Below are positions 11,603-20,999 of a DNA stretch of 23,405 nt, in pieces. The stretch comes from Neoconidiobolus thromboides FSU 785. Lineage: Eukaryota > Entomophthoromycota > Entomophthoromycetes > Entomophthorales > Neoconidiobolaceae. Both the position numbers and the translations under genes were made by a program. Position 1 is the stretch's first letter, and the number at the start of each line of letters is the position of its first letter. The DNA is taken from NCBI GenBank assembly GCA_025603075.1, contig MU626528.1:1-23405 (forward strand), given 5' to 3'. The notes beneath the pieces are model-generated. The model saw only the letters and a list, made by a program, of their open reading frames with translations, had not been told where the DNA came from and did no database searches.

Positions 11603-11883
11603 AAACTTTATCCTTTCATTCATCCACTATTAGTTGAGACAAAGCGCTATCAACTTTAAAAATTTAGTAGATTTTCAAGGATTTATAAATTAATTAAATT
11701 AAAATGTTAGGGAATATCTTTTCATCTACTACCATTACCCTTTTTCTCTACTATTTTAAGATTTAGAGATTAACTAACCCAACTATTCAAGTTTGAATAT
11801 GTCCTGACAAATGATGGATTTTATAGCCAATTATTTGTTCCATCATACTGGTTTGCGACTTATTTAATTTTTATTTTAAAATG

Positions 11884-12010
11884 AACAGCTAGCTAGTATA
11901 CATCCAAGCTTGAGCAGCATACTAACTGATTGTTTTTTTTTGCTGTTTTTAATTTAAAAATCAATCAGTTGGCGAAAACATCTCCGCTATTTGAAAATGG
12001 CTAGCCAGCA
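11884..12010. repeat. Degenerate foldback segment
   Basis: AACTGATTG (11924-11932) pairs perfectly with CAATCAGTT (11962-11970). Outside this, AACAGCTAGCTAG (from 11884) is roughly complementary to TGGCTAGCCAGCA (11998-12010). This is suggestive of an old foldback element with a T-rich centre; degenerate and therefore uncertain. Confidence 0.35.
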
Positions 12011-12201
12011 TTTCAATAAATATCAACTCAATAAAAATGAGTCATCAAAGGAATTGTGGATTTCGTAAAAAATGTAGCATAAAAATATAAAGTTAATAAT
12101 GCCTATTATTTATTTAAACTAAAATACATTGAATTTACTATCCTTATTGAAATATTTAGTTATGACTCGGAAATTTTTTAATAGCTCCCAGTAAGTTATT
12201 T

Positions 12202-13614
12202 TTAGTTTACTTCATCATCAAGATTACTGTCAGTTTCTATATCTGGACTTAAAATCACCCCAGTAAACTCCTTACGCTGAATACAGGCTGGATAGTATTT
12301 CAAAGTTTTATTTTCATATTGTTTGTATCGATCCATTAAAGTAGCATTGTTTACGACCTTTTCAACGTTTTCAACTAATGTATCTAACTTGTTATTTTCA
12401 TTTTTTATAATCTCTGTTTTTATAATTTTCCAAAAACGCTCCATTGGGTTAAGAAATAAAGAGTAAGCTGGTAATTTTATATATTCAATCCCTTTTTTGT
12501 TTATGCTATCTTTGATTTCGTCTGATAAGTTATAAATTGAAGTATTCCCCATAATAAAAACCGCTTTGGAATTAGGTTCGAATATGCCTATAAGATTAGT
12601 TAAAAAATTATGAAATTTTTCACTGTTATATCCATTTTTCCTCAATCCCACTATATTATCAAGCTCGTAGTGTATCACACCTCGTTTACTACTAATTGCT
12701 GTTACTAGAGTCAATGAAGTTAAATATTTACCATGTGTAGTTTTATAAGCTACAGTAGTATCTTCCAAAATCCCAAATTTTCGGACTAAATCTAAATTAA
12801 AAAACAACTTGTCAACCCAAATTTTTTCAAAATCTGCGTATTTATCCATAGCATTTGCAAATTCAAAACGTTGTTCAATAATATCTTGAGTATTCCACTT
12901 CTTTGGGATTAGCTTAGTTTCTTTCCAAACTGTATCTAAGTTTTTCAAAATGGTAGAAATAATATTTACTTTTAAGTCACCAAAATTATTATCATATAAA
13001 TGCTGGTGGATTTTTTTATAACTTGAGCTACTACTATTTTCGACAAAAATACCGGCTTCAACTACCATATCATTATTAATTATTTTGTTTACAGGAGGAG
13101 GACGTGATCCTTTAGCGATACCCTGCACATTAAGTGCCCTATTTAAAGTCGATTTGTTAAGACTATAAAGTTTACACGCTTCTATTTGAGTCATTTCACA
13201 TTGAGTAACTTTTTCAACTGCTATTTTTAATGTTTCTCGATCAACTTTTTGTCTCTTAGCTGATTTACTACTTGAGCTTTTAACTAGTTTACTACTTGAG
13301 CTTTTGGCTGATTTATTACTTGGACTTTCAACTTGTTCTCCCATTTCTTCTTTACTAACAACAACATCTAGCTTATTTTGCTCCTCTTTAAGTCGACCAT
13401 TTAAAAGTCTATACTCGATTTCTTCTTCAGTCGTTTTATTAAGTAAATATTCATATACGCCGTAAAGTTGGTTTGCTTTATCGAGCATTTCTTTATACTT
13501 AACGTAAAATATATCAGTTTCTTTTTTATTTTCGGCGATTTTCCTCTCATACTCTTGCATGTTAGCTTTTATTTGCTGCACTGATTCTTCCAAGATTTTA
13601 CGTTCAGGAGTCAT
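12202..13614 (-). CDS. Tc1/mariner-like transposase-derived protein, intact frame with a lost catalytic Asp
   Basis: An uninterrupted 470-codon frame. Residues 1-85 are charged and predicted coiled coil; 98-120 carry SSSSK/SAK repeats and basic residues (possible nuclear signal); about 125-165 look like a helix-turn-helix (ETLKIAVEKV...LNKSTLNRAL). Residues about 170-410 are a DDE_3-type integrase core. The first acidic residue is D268 (WVDKLFFN), and the third is E392 in the typical LPAYSLFLNPMERFW block. The second position, normally Asp in a VxMDNA-like motif, is Gly: VFIMGNTSIYN, G356 (codon 12547-12549). Spacing to E392 is 35 residues, usual for Tc1/mariner. No terminal inverted repeats or TA duplications were recognised close to the gene. 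An intact long ORF with a dead active site suggests either domestication or a recently disabled element. Start chosen as the first ATG, 13612-13614. Confidence 0.8.
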   Translation of the reverse strand: MTPERKILEESVQQIKANMQEYERKIAENKKETDIFYVKYKEMLDKANQLYGVYEYLLNKTTEEEIEYRLLNGRLKEEQNKLDVVVSKEEMGEQVESPSNKSAKSSSSKLVKSSSSKSAKRQKVDRETLKIAVEKVTQCEMTQIEACKLYSLNKSTLNRALNVQGIAKGSRPPPVNKIINNDMVVEAGIFVENSSSSSYKKIHQHLYDNNFGDLKVNIISTILKNLDTVWKETKLIPKKWNTQDIIEQRFEFANAMDKYADFEKIWVDKLFFNLDLVRKFGILEDTTVAYKTTHGKYLTSLTLVTAISSKRGVIHYELDNIVGLRKNGYNSEKFHNFLTNLIGIFEPNSKAVFIMGNTSIYNLSDEIKDSINKKGIEYIKLPAYSLFLNPMERFWKIIKTEIIKNENNKLDTLVENVEKVVNNATLMDRYKQYENKTLKYYPACIQRKEFTGVILSPDIETDSNLDDEVN

Positions 13615-14452
13615 TGAAATTTAAAATCATAAAAATTAAATTACCAGCTTGAATAAAAATTAACTGATAAATATTACGTAATTCTATGATGAAACTTCCA
13701 ACAAGTTTACAGAATTTGTTAAACATAACTTTTTTTTCCCCAAAAAAGATCCAAGCTGCAACTTTGACTATTTAGGGCAGAAACTAATTTTTGAATTCAA
13801 CAGCTGTTGACGTTAAATAGCTTATATTAAAATATCTCAACCAATAAATTAGCTTTCAAAAATAAGGGATAATTACTAGTAACTTCAATTTTTCCCAACG
13901 TTTAATATTTTATAACATTTATATAACTATTTTTTTTACCTAAAGCTTGGTCTTTTAATTAAAATATGTAAATATACACTATAATGTTTGATGCCTTAGC
14001 CTTGTAATAGTTTTAATACATTATCTAAATCATTGAAATTTAAACTTTATTAGCATTTAATCAGTTTTCAAGGATTGATTTCATTGGCTAAACACCTTTG
14101 GTATGGCAGTAATGAAATTCAGCTAAAAAAACTAGTAACTCTACCTACCTGTGTAAGCGAATGAGTTATATGGTTAAACTAGACCAAGGTAAGCTAAATA
14201 AATGGTATAGAGTTTTATTTAAATTGAGCTATGCTATGCTTACTTTTATAAGTAATCGTCGTATTTGTTGATAAATAGCTTTCTACATTACATTACATTA
14301 CACTGGATAAAAATTTCAATTTTAAACAACCTACTATAATAAGAACATAAAAAATAAGCCAATCAAAGAACCGTTATTATGGGAGAGATTGATTACAAAG
14401 GGATAAAACTAAAGGATCAAGAAAAATGTGTCCTTTATTTTATAAACAAAAA
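13615..14452. other. Intergenic region between divergent genes (transposase-derived gene and MCM5)
   Basis: 838 bases holding the promoters of both divergently read genes. AT-rich, with T and A runs and a small ACATT tandem repeat (about 14285-14300). No MluI cell-cycle box (ACGCGT) or other promoter motif known from MCM genes was seen, and no coding signal. Confidence 0.55.
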
Positions 14453-16770
14453 ATGTCTGCATTAGGATGGGATAAAAATCAAATCTTTAGTACTTCAACT
14501 AAACAAAATGGCGATTACAGTGAGAATGACTCAGATGCTTTAAAAATTGAACAAAAATTTTTAAATTTTATTGAAGGCTTTAGGCAAGATAATCTTTATG
14601 TTTATAGGTAATTTAATGTTTTTAATATTAACATTTGACTTAATTTTCATATGTCTAAATAGAGACCAATTAGTAAGCAATATCAAAATGAGATATTTCG
14701 GCCTTAATGTCTACATAACTGATATTATTAGCCACAATGATAAACTTGCACAAGAAATGCAAGATGATCCTAATGAGTATTTAAAATGTTTTGAGGCAGC
14801 AGTAACTGAAGCTGCAAAAAAATTAAAAATAAATGAAGAGTATTCAGATGAAATTGACTTGCCTGTTAGAGTACCGCAATTTCAAGTTGTGTTAAAAAGT
14901 ACTAGCACCATGCAATATATTAGAGATCTTAATGCAAACACTATTGGTAAATTAGTTAAGATAACTGGTATTGTAATTTCAGCATCATCTTTAAGCTCAA
15001 AAGCAACTAGTTTATTTATCAGATGTAAATCCTGTGGCCATAGTAAGCGCTTACCAGTTAGAGCAGGTATTTCCGGCGTTCAGATACCACGTAAGTGCGA
15101 CAATGAAGCCAAAGAAGCTAATCAAGAAGCATGTCCTTTAGATCCTTTTACAATTGACCATGACAGATCTTTATTTGTGGACCAGCAAACCTTAAAATTA
15201 CAAGAAGCTCCTGACATGGTCCCAGTTGGTGAACTTCCAAAATATTTATTATTATCAGCTGACAGATGTTTAGTAAATCAAGTTGTTCCTGGTACAAGAG
15301 CCACAGTTATCGGTATTCATTCCGCATTTGATTCTTTTTCAAAAAACAATAACGGCAAGCAGTCGGCCACCCGTACCCCTTACTTGCGTTTAGTTGGTTT
15401 GAGTACCGATATAAAAGGATTAAATCGCGGTGTAATTAGCTTTACTGATGAAGAAATCAGCAGTATGGAAGAAATATCACGCGAGCGCAATCTTTATGAA
15501 AAGCTTGCTAAATCTATCGCTCCTTCTATTTATGGGTCAGAAGACATTAAGAAAGCAATTGCATGTTTGTTATTTGGAGGCTCTTTAAAAAGGTTGCCCG
15601 ATGGCATGCGTTTACGTGGTGATATTAATGTACTCATGTTAGGTGATCCATCGACTGCCAAATCTCAGTTATTGAAATTTACAGAAAGGGTAGCACCCAT
15701 TTCAGTTTATACTTCTGGTAAAGGTTCTTCTGCTGCAGGTTTAACAGCTTCTGTAGTAAGGGACCCTAGTACAAGAGAATTTTATTTGGAAGGTGGAGCT
15801 ATGGTCTTAGCTGATGGCGGTGTAGTATGTATTGATGAGTTCGATAAAATGAGAGATGAAGATAGAGTTGCTATTCATGAGGCTATGGAACAACAAACCA
15901 TTTCCATAGCTAAGGCAGGTATTACTACTATGCTTAATTCGCGTACCTCAGTATTAGCAGCGGCAAACCCAATTTATGGCAGATACGATGATTTAAGGAC
16001 ACCAGGAGAAAATATTGACTTCCAAACAACCATTTTATCAAGATTTGATATGATTTTTATCGTTAGAGACCTTTTAGATAGGGAAAGGGATATTACCATC
16101 GCTAAGCATGTGATGAACATTCATCTTAACAAAAGTATTAAAGAAAATAACCAAGATGGCGATGTTTTTGATATCAATAAGATGAAGAGATATATCGCTT
16201 TTGCTAAAACCAGATGCTCTCCAAGGCTTTCTCCAGAAGCAGCAGATGCATTGGCTACAAATTTTGTAGAGCTTAGAAGCACAGTATCAAAGCATGAAGC
16301 TGAATTAGAGCAGCGTTCACCTATTCCAATAACTATACGGTAATATATTTATTCAATTAAAGTGATTAATTAATTTATTTATTTTTAGTCAATTGGAAGC
16401 TATTGTAAGAATTTCTGAATCATTAGCTAAAATGACTTTATCACCATTAGCAACAGTAGATCACGTCAAAGAAGCAGTAAGATTATTCCAAGCATCCACA
16501 ATGCAAGCAATTGGAGGGGATGTAGAGGCTAATAGTTACCAAGGTCTTGGTAGAAAGGACGTATTGGAACAAATGCAGAAAATTGATAGAGAAATTCGAA
16601 TGATAGTACCATTAGGAAACACCACTTCGGTCCAAAAACTTAAGAATGAAATTGGTTCTATAGGCGAATATAGTGATATTGTAATTGATAGAACCATAAA
16701 CAACCTTGTAAGACAAGAGGTTTTGCAATTCCGTAACTTTAGAAAAACCGTTTTCCGTGCAAAGCCTTAA
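14453..16770 (+). CDS. MCM5: DNA replication licensing factor MCM5
   Basis: Three exons: 14453-14607, 14663-16339 and 16389-16770, with GT-AG introns of 55 and 49 nt, giving 737 residues (the human protein is about 734). MCM5 is one of six subunits of the Mcm2-7 helicase loaded at origins in G1 and activated in S phase. Visible: the N-terminal domain joining across intron 1 (NLYVYR-DQLVSNIKMRYF), a C4 zinc finger (CKSCGH...C...C, about 173-210), the AAA+ core with Walker A GDPSTAKSQ (about 379-387), Walker B VCIDEFDKM (about 441), sensor AANP and arginine finger SRFDM (about 511), then the conserved IPITIR-QLEAIVRISE across intron 2. The start at 14453 (MSALGWDKN) fits the family length; an in-frame ATG at 14426 adds nine residues and cannot be excluded. 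Identity as MCM5 rather than another MCM rests on overall sequence. Confidence 0.96.
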
Positions 16771-16904
16771 ATGACATATTTTATTGAACACAACTATATT
16801 AGTTAACTATTAGCCATCCTATTTAAAATTCAATTTAACCAATAAAATGTGGCTTCACCAAATTTAAATAATTTATTTTTTAAATTTTTAATTCTCTTTT
16901 TAAA

Positions 16905-17512
16905 ATGAGTGAAAATACTAATAAAGACCAAAAAGATAACAATAATGATAATAATAAGAGTGAAGTAAATGTATTCGACCAGTTAAAGGTAAGCTAAGCT
17001 ATTGTTAAATATAACAATATATCATTTTGACATTAAGTCTTTAAATTTATTTATTAAGACATATTAAAGCCTTATTAGTTTATTTTTTAATAATATAGGA
17101 AATTAAACTTTCAGACTTTAAAAATATATTTCAAATACCATGTACAAGGACAGGTCTATTATATGGAGTAGGAGGTGGTATGAGTTTAGGTTTATTACAT
17201 TTTATGATTAGTTGGAAACGTAAAGGAGCAATATTAAAGGAGTTTATAAATTCTAAAACAGTAATGGCATCATGTCATAGAGCGGTTGGTGGCTTTGCGT
17301 TTGTATCAATCCTTTCATGGTATTTATGATATAAGTTTATATAGATAAAGTATTAAGTTTATAGGGAAAAATGTAAGTATGATAGGAAAGTTGCAGCTCA
17401 AAAAGTTCAATTGGTTGCTGAACAATTCAAAAGAATGGAAAAGAAAAGAGCAGAAAAAGAAAACGAAAATGAAGAGAAAAACGTCGACTCTACGAAAAAT
17501 ACCAATACATAA
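16905..17512 (+). CDS. COX20: Cox20-like cytochrome c oxidase assembly protein
   Basis: Three exons: 16905-16988, 17099-17319 and 17365-17512, with GT-AG introns of 110 and 45 nt, giving 150 residues. Cox20 (FAM36A) is a mitochondrial inner-membrane chaperone that handles newly made Cox2 during complex IV assembly. The family layout is clear: hydrophilic Asn/Asp-rich N-terminus (1-28), the PCTRTGLLYGVGGG motif leading into membrane segment 1 (LGLLHFMI), a short basic turn (SWKRKG), CHRAVGGFAFVSILSW forming segment 2, then the conserved aromatic/Cys-Tyr end (WEKCKYDRK) and a charged coiled-coil tail. Without the second intron translation would stop at once after SWYL, and the motif WEKCKY would be lost, which supports that splice. 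The gene begins about 135 nt after the MCM5 stop. It was too fragmented by introns to show as one long frame. Confidence 0.85.
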
Positions 17513-17947
17513 TATATATGTATATTGTTAACATTAATAATAAAAAATATAAACTAGAACAAAGTTTTTGAGATGAATTTTATTTAGAGTTTGAAATTAA
17601 CCAAACATAGATAAATATTGAATAACTTTATAATATACTTTATTAAATAATGTTTTAATATAATTTCTCATTGGTATCTATATTAATATACATCAAGATA
17701 TATTTTATTTTTATATACCTAATATTTACTAGAATGCTTTAGGACATTAAATTTATTTGCTAGACAAAAAGCTAACTAATGAAATTTATTAATTGTAGAG
17801 TCTTAAGCCATTTGATTTGCAGAAAAATTAAATTAGGTAAAATCTTAAGATTTAATTATGTTCAAGTAAAACTAAAGAATTGTCGGGACACGAAATATCT
17901 CCCTCTTTGAAGAAACTGTTAAACTAGCAGCTAAAGGATTAATAAAA
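17513..17947. other. Intergenic region between COX20 and eL27
   Basis: 435 bases of AT-rich DNA with the 3' flank of COX20 and the promoter of the ribosomal protein gene. I saw no ORF, repeat or recognisable ribosomal-protein promoter element. Confidence 0.5.
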
Positions 17948-18770
17948 ATGAAGTTTCTTAAACCAGGAAAGGTATGGAGGAAAAACAAAAGACAATCAAT
18001 ATAAAATAACAACATATAAAACTGAAGAAATAAAGTCGAAACTTATTAAAAAAAATAATCAAAAAGGAAATTGGAACTAAAATTAATCAACTAGGTCGCC
18101 ATTGTTCTCAAAGGACGTTATGCCGGTAAGAAAGTTGTTATTGTAAAAAATACCATATGAACTATTCACAAAAGCTAAAAGCTGAATTTGAAACTCAAAA
18201 TTTAATGCATCCAACTTATAATTCCGGGTAATTATTTGATGGATGCATTTCATTTATTTTTTTATTATATTATTATTATTTATTTATTTGGAATTGCGAG
18301 TTCCATATGACTACGATTTTTTTATTTTTTTTATATAAACACATAACGACGATGGAACTAAAGAACATCCTTACGGTCACGCCGTTGTTGCTGGAGTTGA
18401 AAGAACCCCACTCACCGTTACCAAATATATGAGCGAAAAGAAGATCGCCAGACGTACCCGTGTCAAAGCTTTTGTTAAAGTTGTTAACTACAACCACATT
18501 ATGCCAACTCGGTAAAAAAAAAAAGAGTATAATTTTAACTTTCACTAATACCTTATAGTTATGGACTTGAATTTGATAACCTTAAGAAGCTTGTTAACGC
18601 TGATGCTATTGCTGAACCAACCAAGCGTAAGGAATCTAAGAAAGCCGTTCAAAAAGCTTTCCAAGAACGGTAAGTCGTTTGCTAAGCTATTATAATTATA
18701 CATGTTTAAATCTTTATATAGTTTCAAGAGTGGTAAAAACAAGTGGTTCTTCACCAAGCTTCGTTTCTAA
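17948..18770 (+). CDS. RPL27: 60S ribosomal protein eL27
   Basis: Five exons: 17948-17971, 18095-18154, 18348-18511, 18559-18669 and 18722-18770, giving 135 residues that align without gaps to the about 136-residue eL27 family. The protein starts [13 protein letters not shown], has [13 protein letters not shown] and [16 protein letters not shown], then [18 protein letters not shown], and ends [12 protein letters not shown]. eL27 sits on the 60S subunit near the peptidyl-transferase region. Introns 1, 3 and 4 are GT-AG (123, 47 and 52 nt). Intron 2 (18155-18347, 193 nt) has no usable GT-AG pair; joining ACC to GAC gives VKNTDDGT, as the family needs, and leaves AT-AC ends. Codon use is richer in C-ending codons than in neighbouring genes, as expected for a highly expressed gene. 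The many introns, including one just after codon 8, are common in fungal ribosomal protein genes. Confidence 0.93.
18155..18347 (+). other. Non-canonical (AT-AC-like) intron of eL27 with internal stems
   Basis: The flanking exons fix this 193-nt intron to within a base or so. It begins ATATGAAC and ends CATAAC. There is no AG between 18301 and 18347, and the only in-frame upstream GT choices would delete conserved residues. Shifting by one base gives CA-AA ends, so AT-AC is the only known class that fits. The U12 donor ATATCCTT is matched only at ATAT, and no clear TTCCTTAAC branch site is seen, so a U2-type AT-AC intron is also possible. CATATGAAC (18154-18162) can pair with GTTCCATATG (18300-18309, one bulge), and AATGCATCCA (18204-18213) pairs perfectly with TGGATGCATT (18240-18249). 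Confidence 0.6.
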
Positions 18771-19445
18771 ACTATTAATAACTTATTAAAAGAAGCTAAT
18801 TAAAATTAAAATGTTATTTATAGACATTATATTGGAATTTGAAGTTTAATTAGATGTCATAAATGAGATACAAAATTTTGCAAAATTTATACTAATGTGT
18901 TAATCAATTCAAGAAAACAAACGAAAAGAAAATGAACACGGAATTAATGCAGATTTTTAATATTTGAAAAAGTGTATAATAATAGTTGTGAGCAATATTT
19001 CAATAGAATTTCACCAAAGTTAATATAGTAATTCTTTACTACGATGTTTTCTAAAATAATGATTTACTATATACGACTTACATAATAGGTAGGTAGTTAA
19101 AATGGTAACTATTACTATTTTATATTCAAAGAGAGATATAAGAATTACCCGATTACTCTAATCTATATTTCCCAAGCCTTATCTGTAGATGTAAATATCA
19201 ATAAATATTTTCAAATTATTTTGTAAGTTTTAATTTGCTTTTGTTATAATTAATAAAAATAACCATATAAGCTATATATTTAATAGTTTGTTGGTGAGTC
19301 ATTAAACTTTTAAGATAGTTTAAGACCCCAAGCATTTTATTTTGAGAGATTAAAAAAATTATTAAATTCCTATACTTTTTTATTGATTTACTAATAAGTT
19401 AAGTTATAGCTTATATATATTATGAAATATTATTCTATTAAACAT
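18771..19445. other. Intergenic region downstream of eL27
   Basis: 675 bases of AT-rich DNA carrying the eL27 3' flank. I saw nothing coding and no clear repeat; the MITE-like copy C begins at its right edge. Confidence 0.5.
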
Positions 19446-19553
19446 TATGAGGGAGTATTTTTTTTGACTTCATTATTTTTTCCATTTTTTAAGCGCTATT
19501 TGAGCAGAAAATTTGTTAGTAAAATTCTTAAACACAAAAAGACGTCCCTATAT
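19446..19553 (+). repeat. MITE-like repeat, copy C
   Basis: It begins TTATGAGGGAGTATTTTTTT and ends AAAAGACGTCCCTATA, imperfect terminal inverted repeats. The interior TCCATTTTTTAAGCGCTATT and GAGCAGAAAATTTGTTAGTA is nearly identical to copy D (22205) over about 80 bp. Same orientation as A and D. Confidence 0.8.
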
Positions 19554-19559
19554 TTTCAA

Positions 19560-20615
19560 GTTTGAAAAGAGGAACAAAAAGTATATAAAATCTTGAATTA
19601 ATGATTTGATACTACAAAATTCAATTTCTTTTACAAACTCACATTGAATTAACTTACGCTTACCAATATTATTGTAATATTGAGGATTTGTAAAATTACT
19701 ATTATCTAAATCAAAAAATTTGAGTCGAAAGGTATTATGAGAACTCTCCATATCAAAAACCAAATGATTGAAATAAACTTTTTTAATATTTGATGTTGAT
19801 AAAATAGTTAATAATGCTTCTTTTGATAATATCTGACTAAACGTGTTTTGACTCTAATGATTCTCTAAAATTATGGTCATATATCTCTGAGATAACGTAA
19901 TCTAAGATAAAGAAATTGGCTTTTATAATTATATTAGAGTTAAATTAATAATAATACCTTATACTATTATTTCGTGTCTATTTTTTTTACGTCATCGAAA
20001 CAATTAAAATCAAAAAGACCTTAATACATCCATATAATTCTAATTTCAATTGTAAATCGAAATTCAAGTTAACATCAAACCCAAATAGCAGTTCAACAAA
20101 TTCTGAATCTAAGCTTAATAGTTCTAATTTATGGAATCTTCTTAACTCTATCTAATTCATCAAGCTCCAAATAATACCCTAAGTACAATTTGAATACTTT
20201 TGATTTTTCTGAATTTAACATGTCAAAAATATCAAAAATATTCTCCTAGTTCTTTCAATTTCTGCAAATTCAAATTGTTTAATTAATTTTTGAAAAATTC
20301 TAAACTAGTCCAGCAAAAGTATTTATAGGACATAATTTTAACTTTTTTAAATTTGCAAGATCAAGTGTTGGGGGATTTCCTCATGGTCACCACGTAGGAA
20401 GTCATATAAACAATAAACTGAAGTTATGTTTGGAAAGCTATCCAGTAACTCATTTACATTTAAATATAAATTCAAATGCTTCATCATTGGTCCATTTTCT
20501 ATAATAAATGTGCTTTGGTATTGTTCAATTATTTGTTTCCGCCTGAGGTATTGGAAATGGTATTGTATAGATAATAACTCAAATTGTACTTGATAATTTT
20601 GTTAACAATGGGGTT
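19560..20615 (-). pseudogene. Decayed protein gene, possibly F-box/leucine-rich-repeat-like
   Basis: Several minus-strand pieces read like protein but lie in different frames separated by stops. Near 20330-20600 one frame has FELLSIQYHFQYLRRKQ and later NELLDSFPNITSVYCLYDFL. Near 20160-20250 another has IFDIFDMLNSEKSKVFKLYL. Near 20050-20140 a third has HKLELLSLDSEFVELLFGF, and 19560-19855 has EALLTILSTSNIKKVYFNHL followed by VFDMESSHNTFRLKFFDLDN. The leucine spacing and the F-box-like start (FELLSI) suggest an F-box/LRR-type protein, but this is a resemblance only. Order and strand are consistent with a single gene of roughly 330 codons that has accumulated frameshifts and stops. Short unrecognised introns could explain part of it. 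Confidence 0.45.
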
Positions 20616-20999
20616 GTTTGAATTAGCTTCATTATTTTATCAAATTTTTAAAAAATATGTATTAAAAACTTTACTTAAAATTCTATAAAATCAAATGTTT
20701 TATTAAAACAAAAGTACCCGAACACAGTTCTAAATCATTCTATTATAGTTTATACTATAAGTTAGTTGGATTTCTACTAGATCTTAAATACATATTCTTA
20801 TGAAACTTTATTGAGAAATATTTATTATTGACCATTTTATAACCAACATTGTAGATTTGTTTGATAACAAATAAACTATTCCGATGTCATAATTACATTA
20901 TCAATATATTGCCAAGTTAATAAATAGCTGCATACGAGGGAGTGGTTAGCCCCAAAACTATGATTAACCATCTCTGTATAGTACAAGTAATAATAGTTT
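20616..20999. other. Intergenic region between two degenerate genes
   Basis: 384 bases, AT-rich. Contains a small hairpin, GGTTAG...GATTAACC at about 20942-20971, next to a GAGGGAGT string resembling a MITE end. No coding signal. Confidence 0.4.

Larger units (their letters stand above)
10800..12201. other. 1.4-kb intergenic region with foldback repeats
   Basis: This lies between the start of the Pho81-like gene and the stop of the transposase-derived gene. It contains a 160-bp element with long inverted repeats (11441-11602), a smaller foldback (about 11884-12010) and a short hairpin with ATGATGGA/TCCATCAT arms near 11811-11852. I saw no CACGTG-type Pho4 box near 10800-11000 and no coding signal. 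Confidence 0.6.

Noticed and set aside
12000-12100. A short frame near 12037 (MSHQRNCGFRKKC)
   Set aside because: It stops after about 16 codons and has no supporting context.
14426-14611. A separate small gene at 14426-14611, or an MCM5 start at 14571
   Set aside because: The small frame joins MCM5 exon 2 through a 55-nt intron and supplies the conserved MCM5 N-terminus; the ATG at 14571 reads through intron sequence.
18126-18131. GTAAGA in eL27 exon 2 as the donor of intron 2
   Set aside because: Using it removes the conserved GKKVVIVKN residues, which nothing downstream can replace in frame.
18276-18757. Two minus-strand frames opposite eL27
   Set aside because: They are antisense shadows of eL27 exons and introns with no domain-like content.
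20934-20945. TACGAGGGAGTGG as the 3' end of the broken transposase's element
   Set aside because: It resembles the GAGGGAGT end of copy C, but no matching inverted end was found on the other side, so the match is too short to use.
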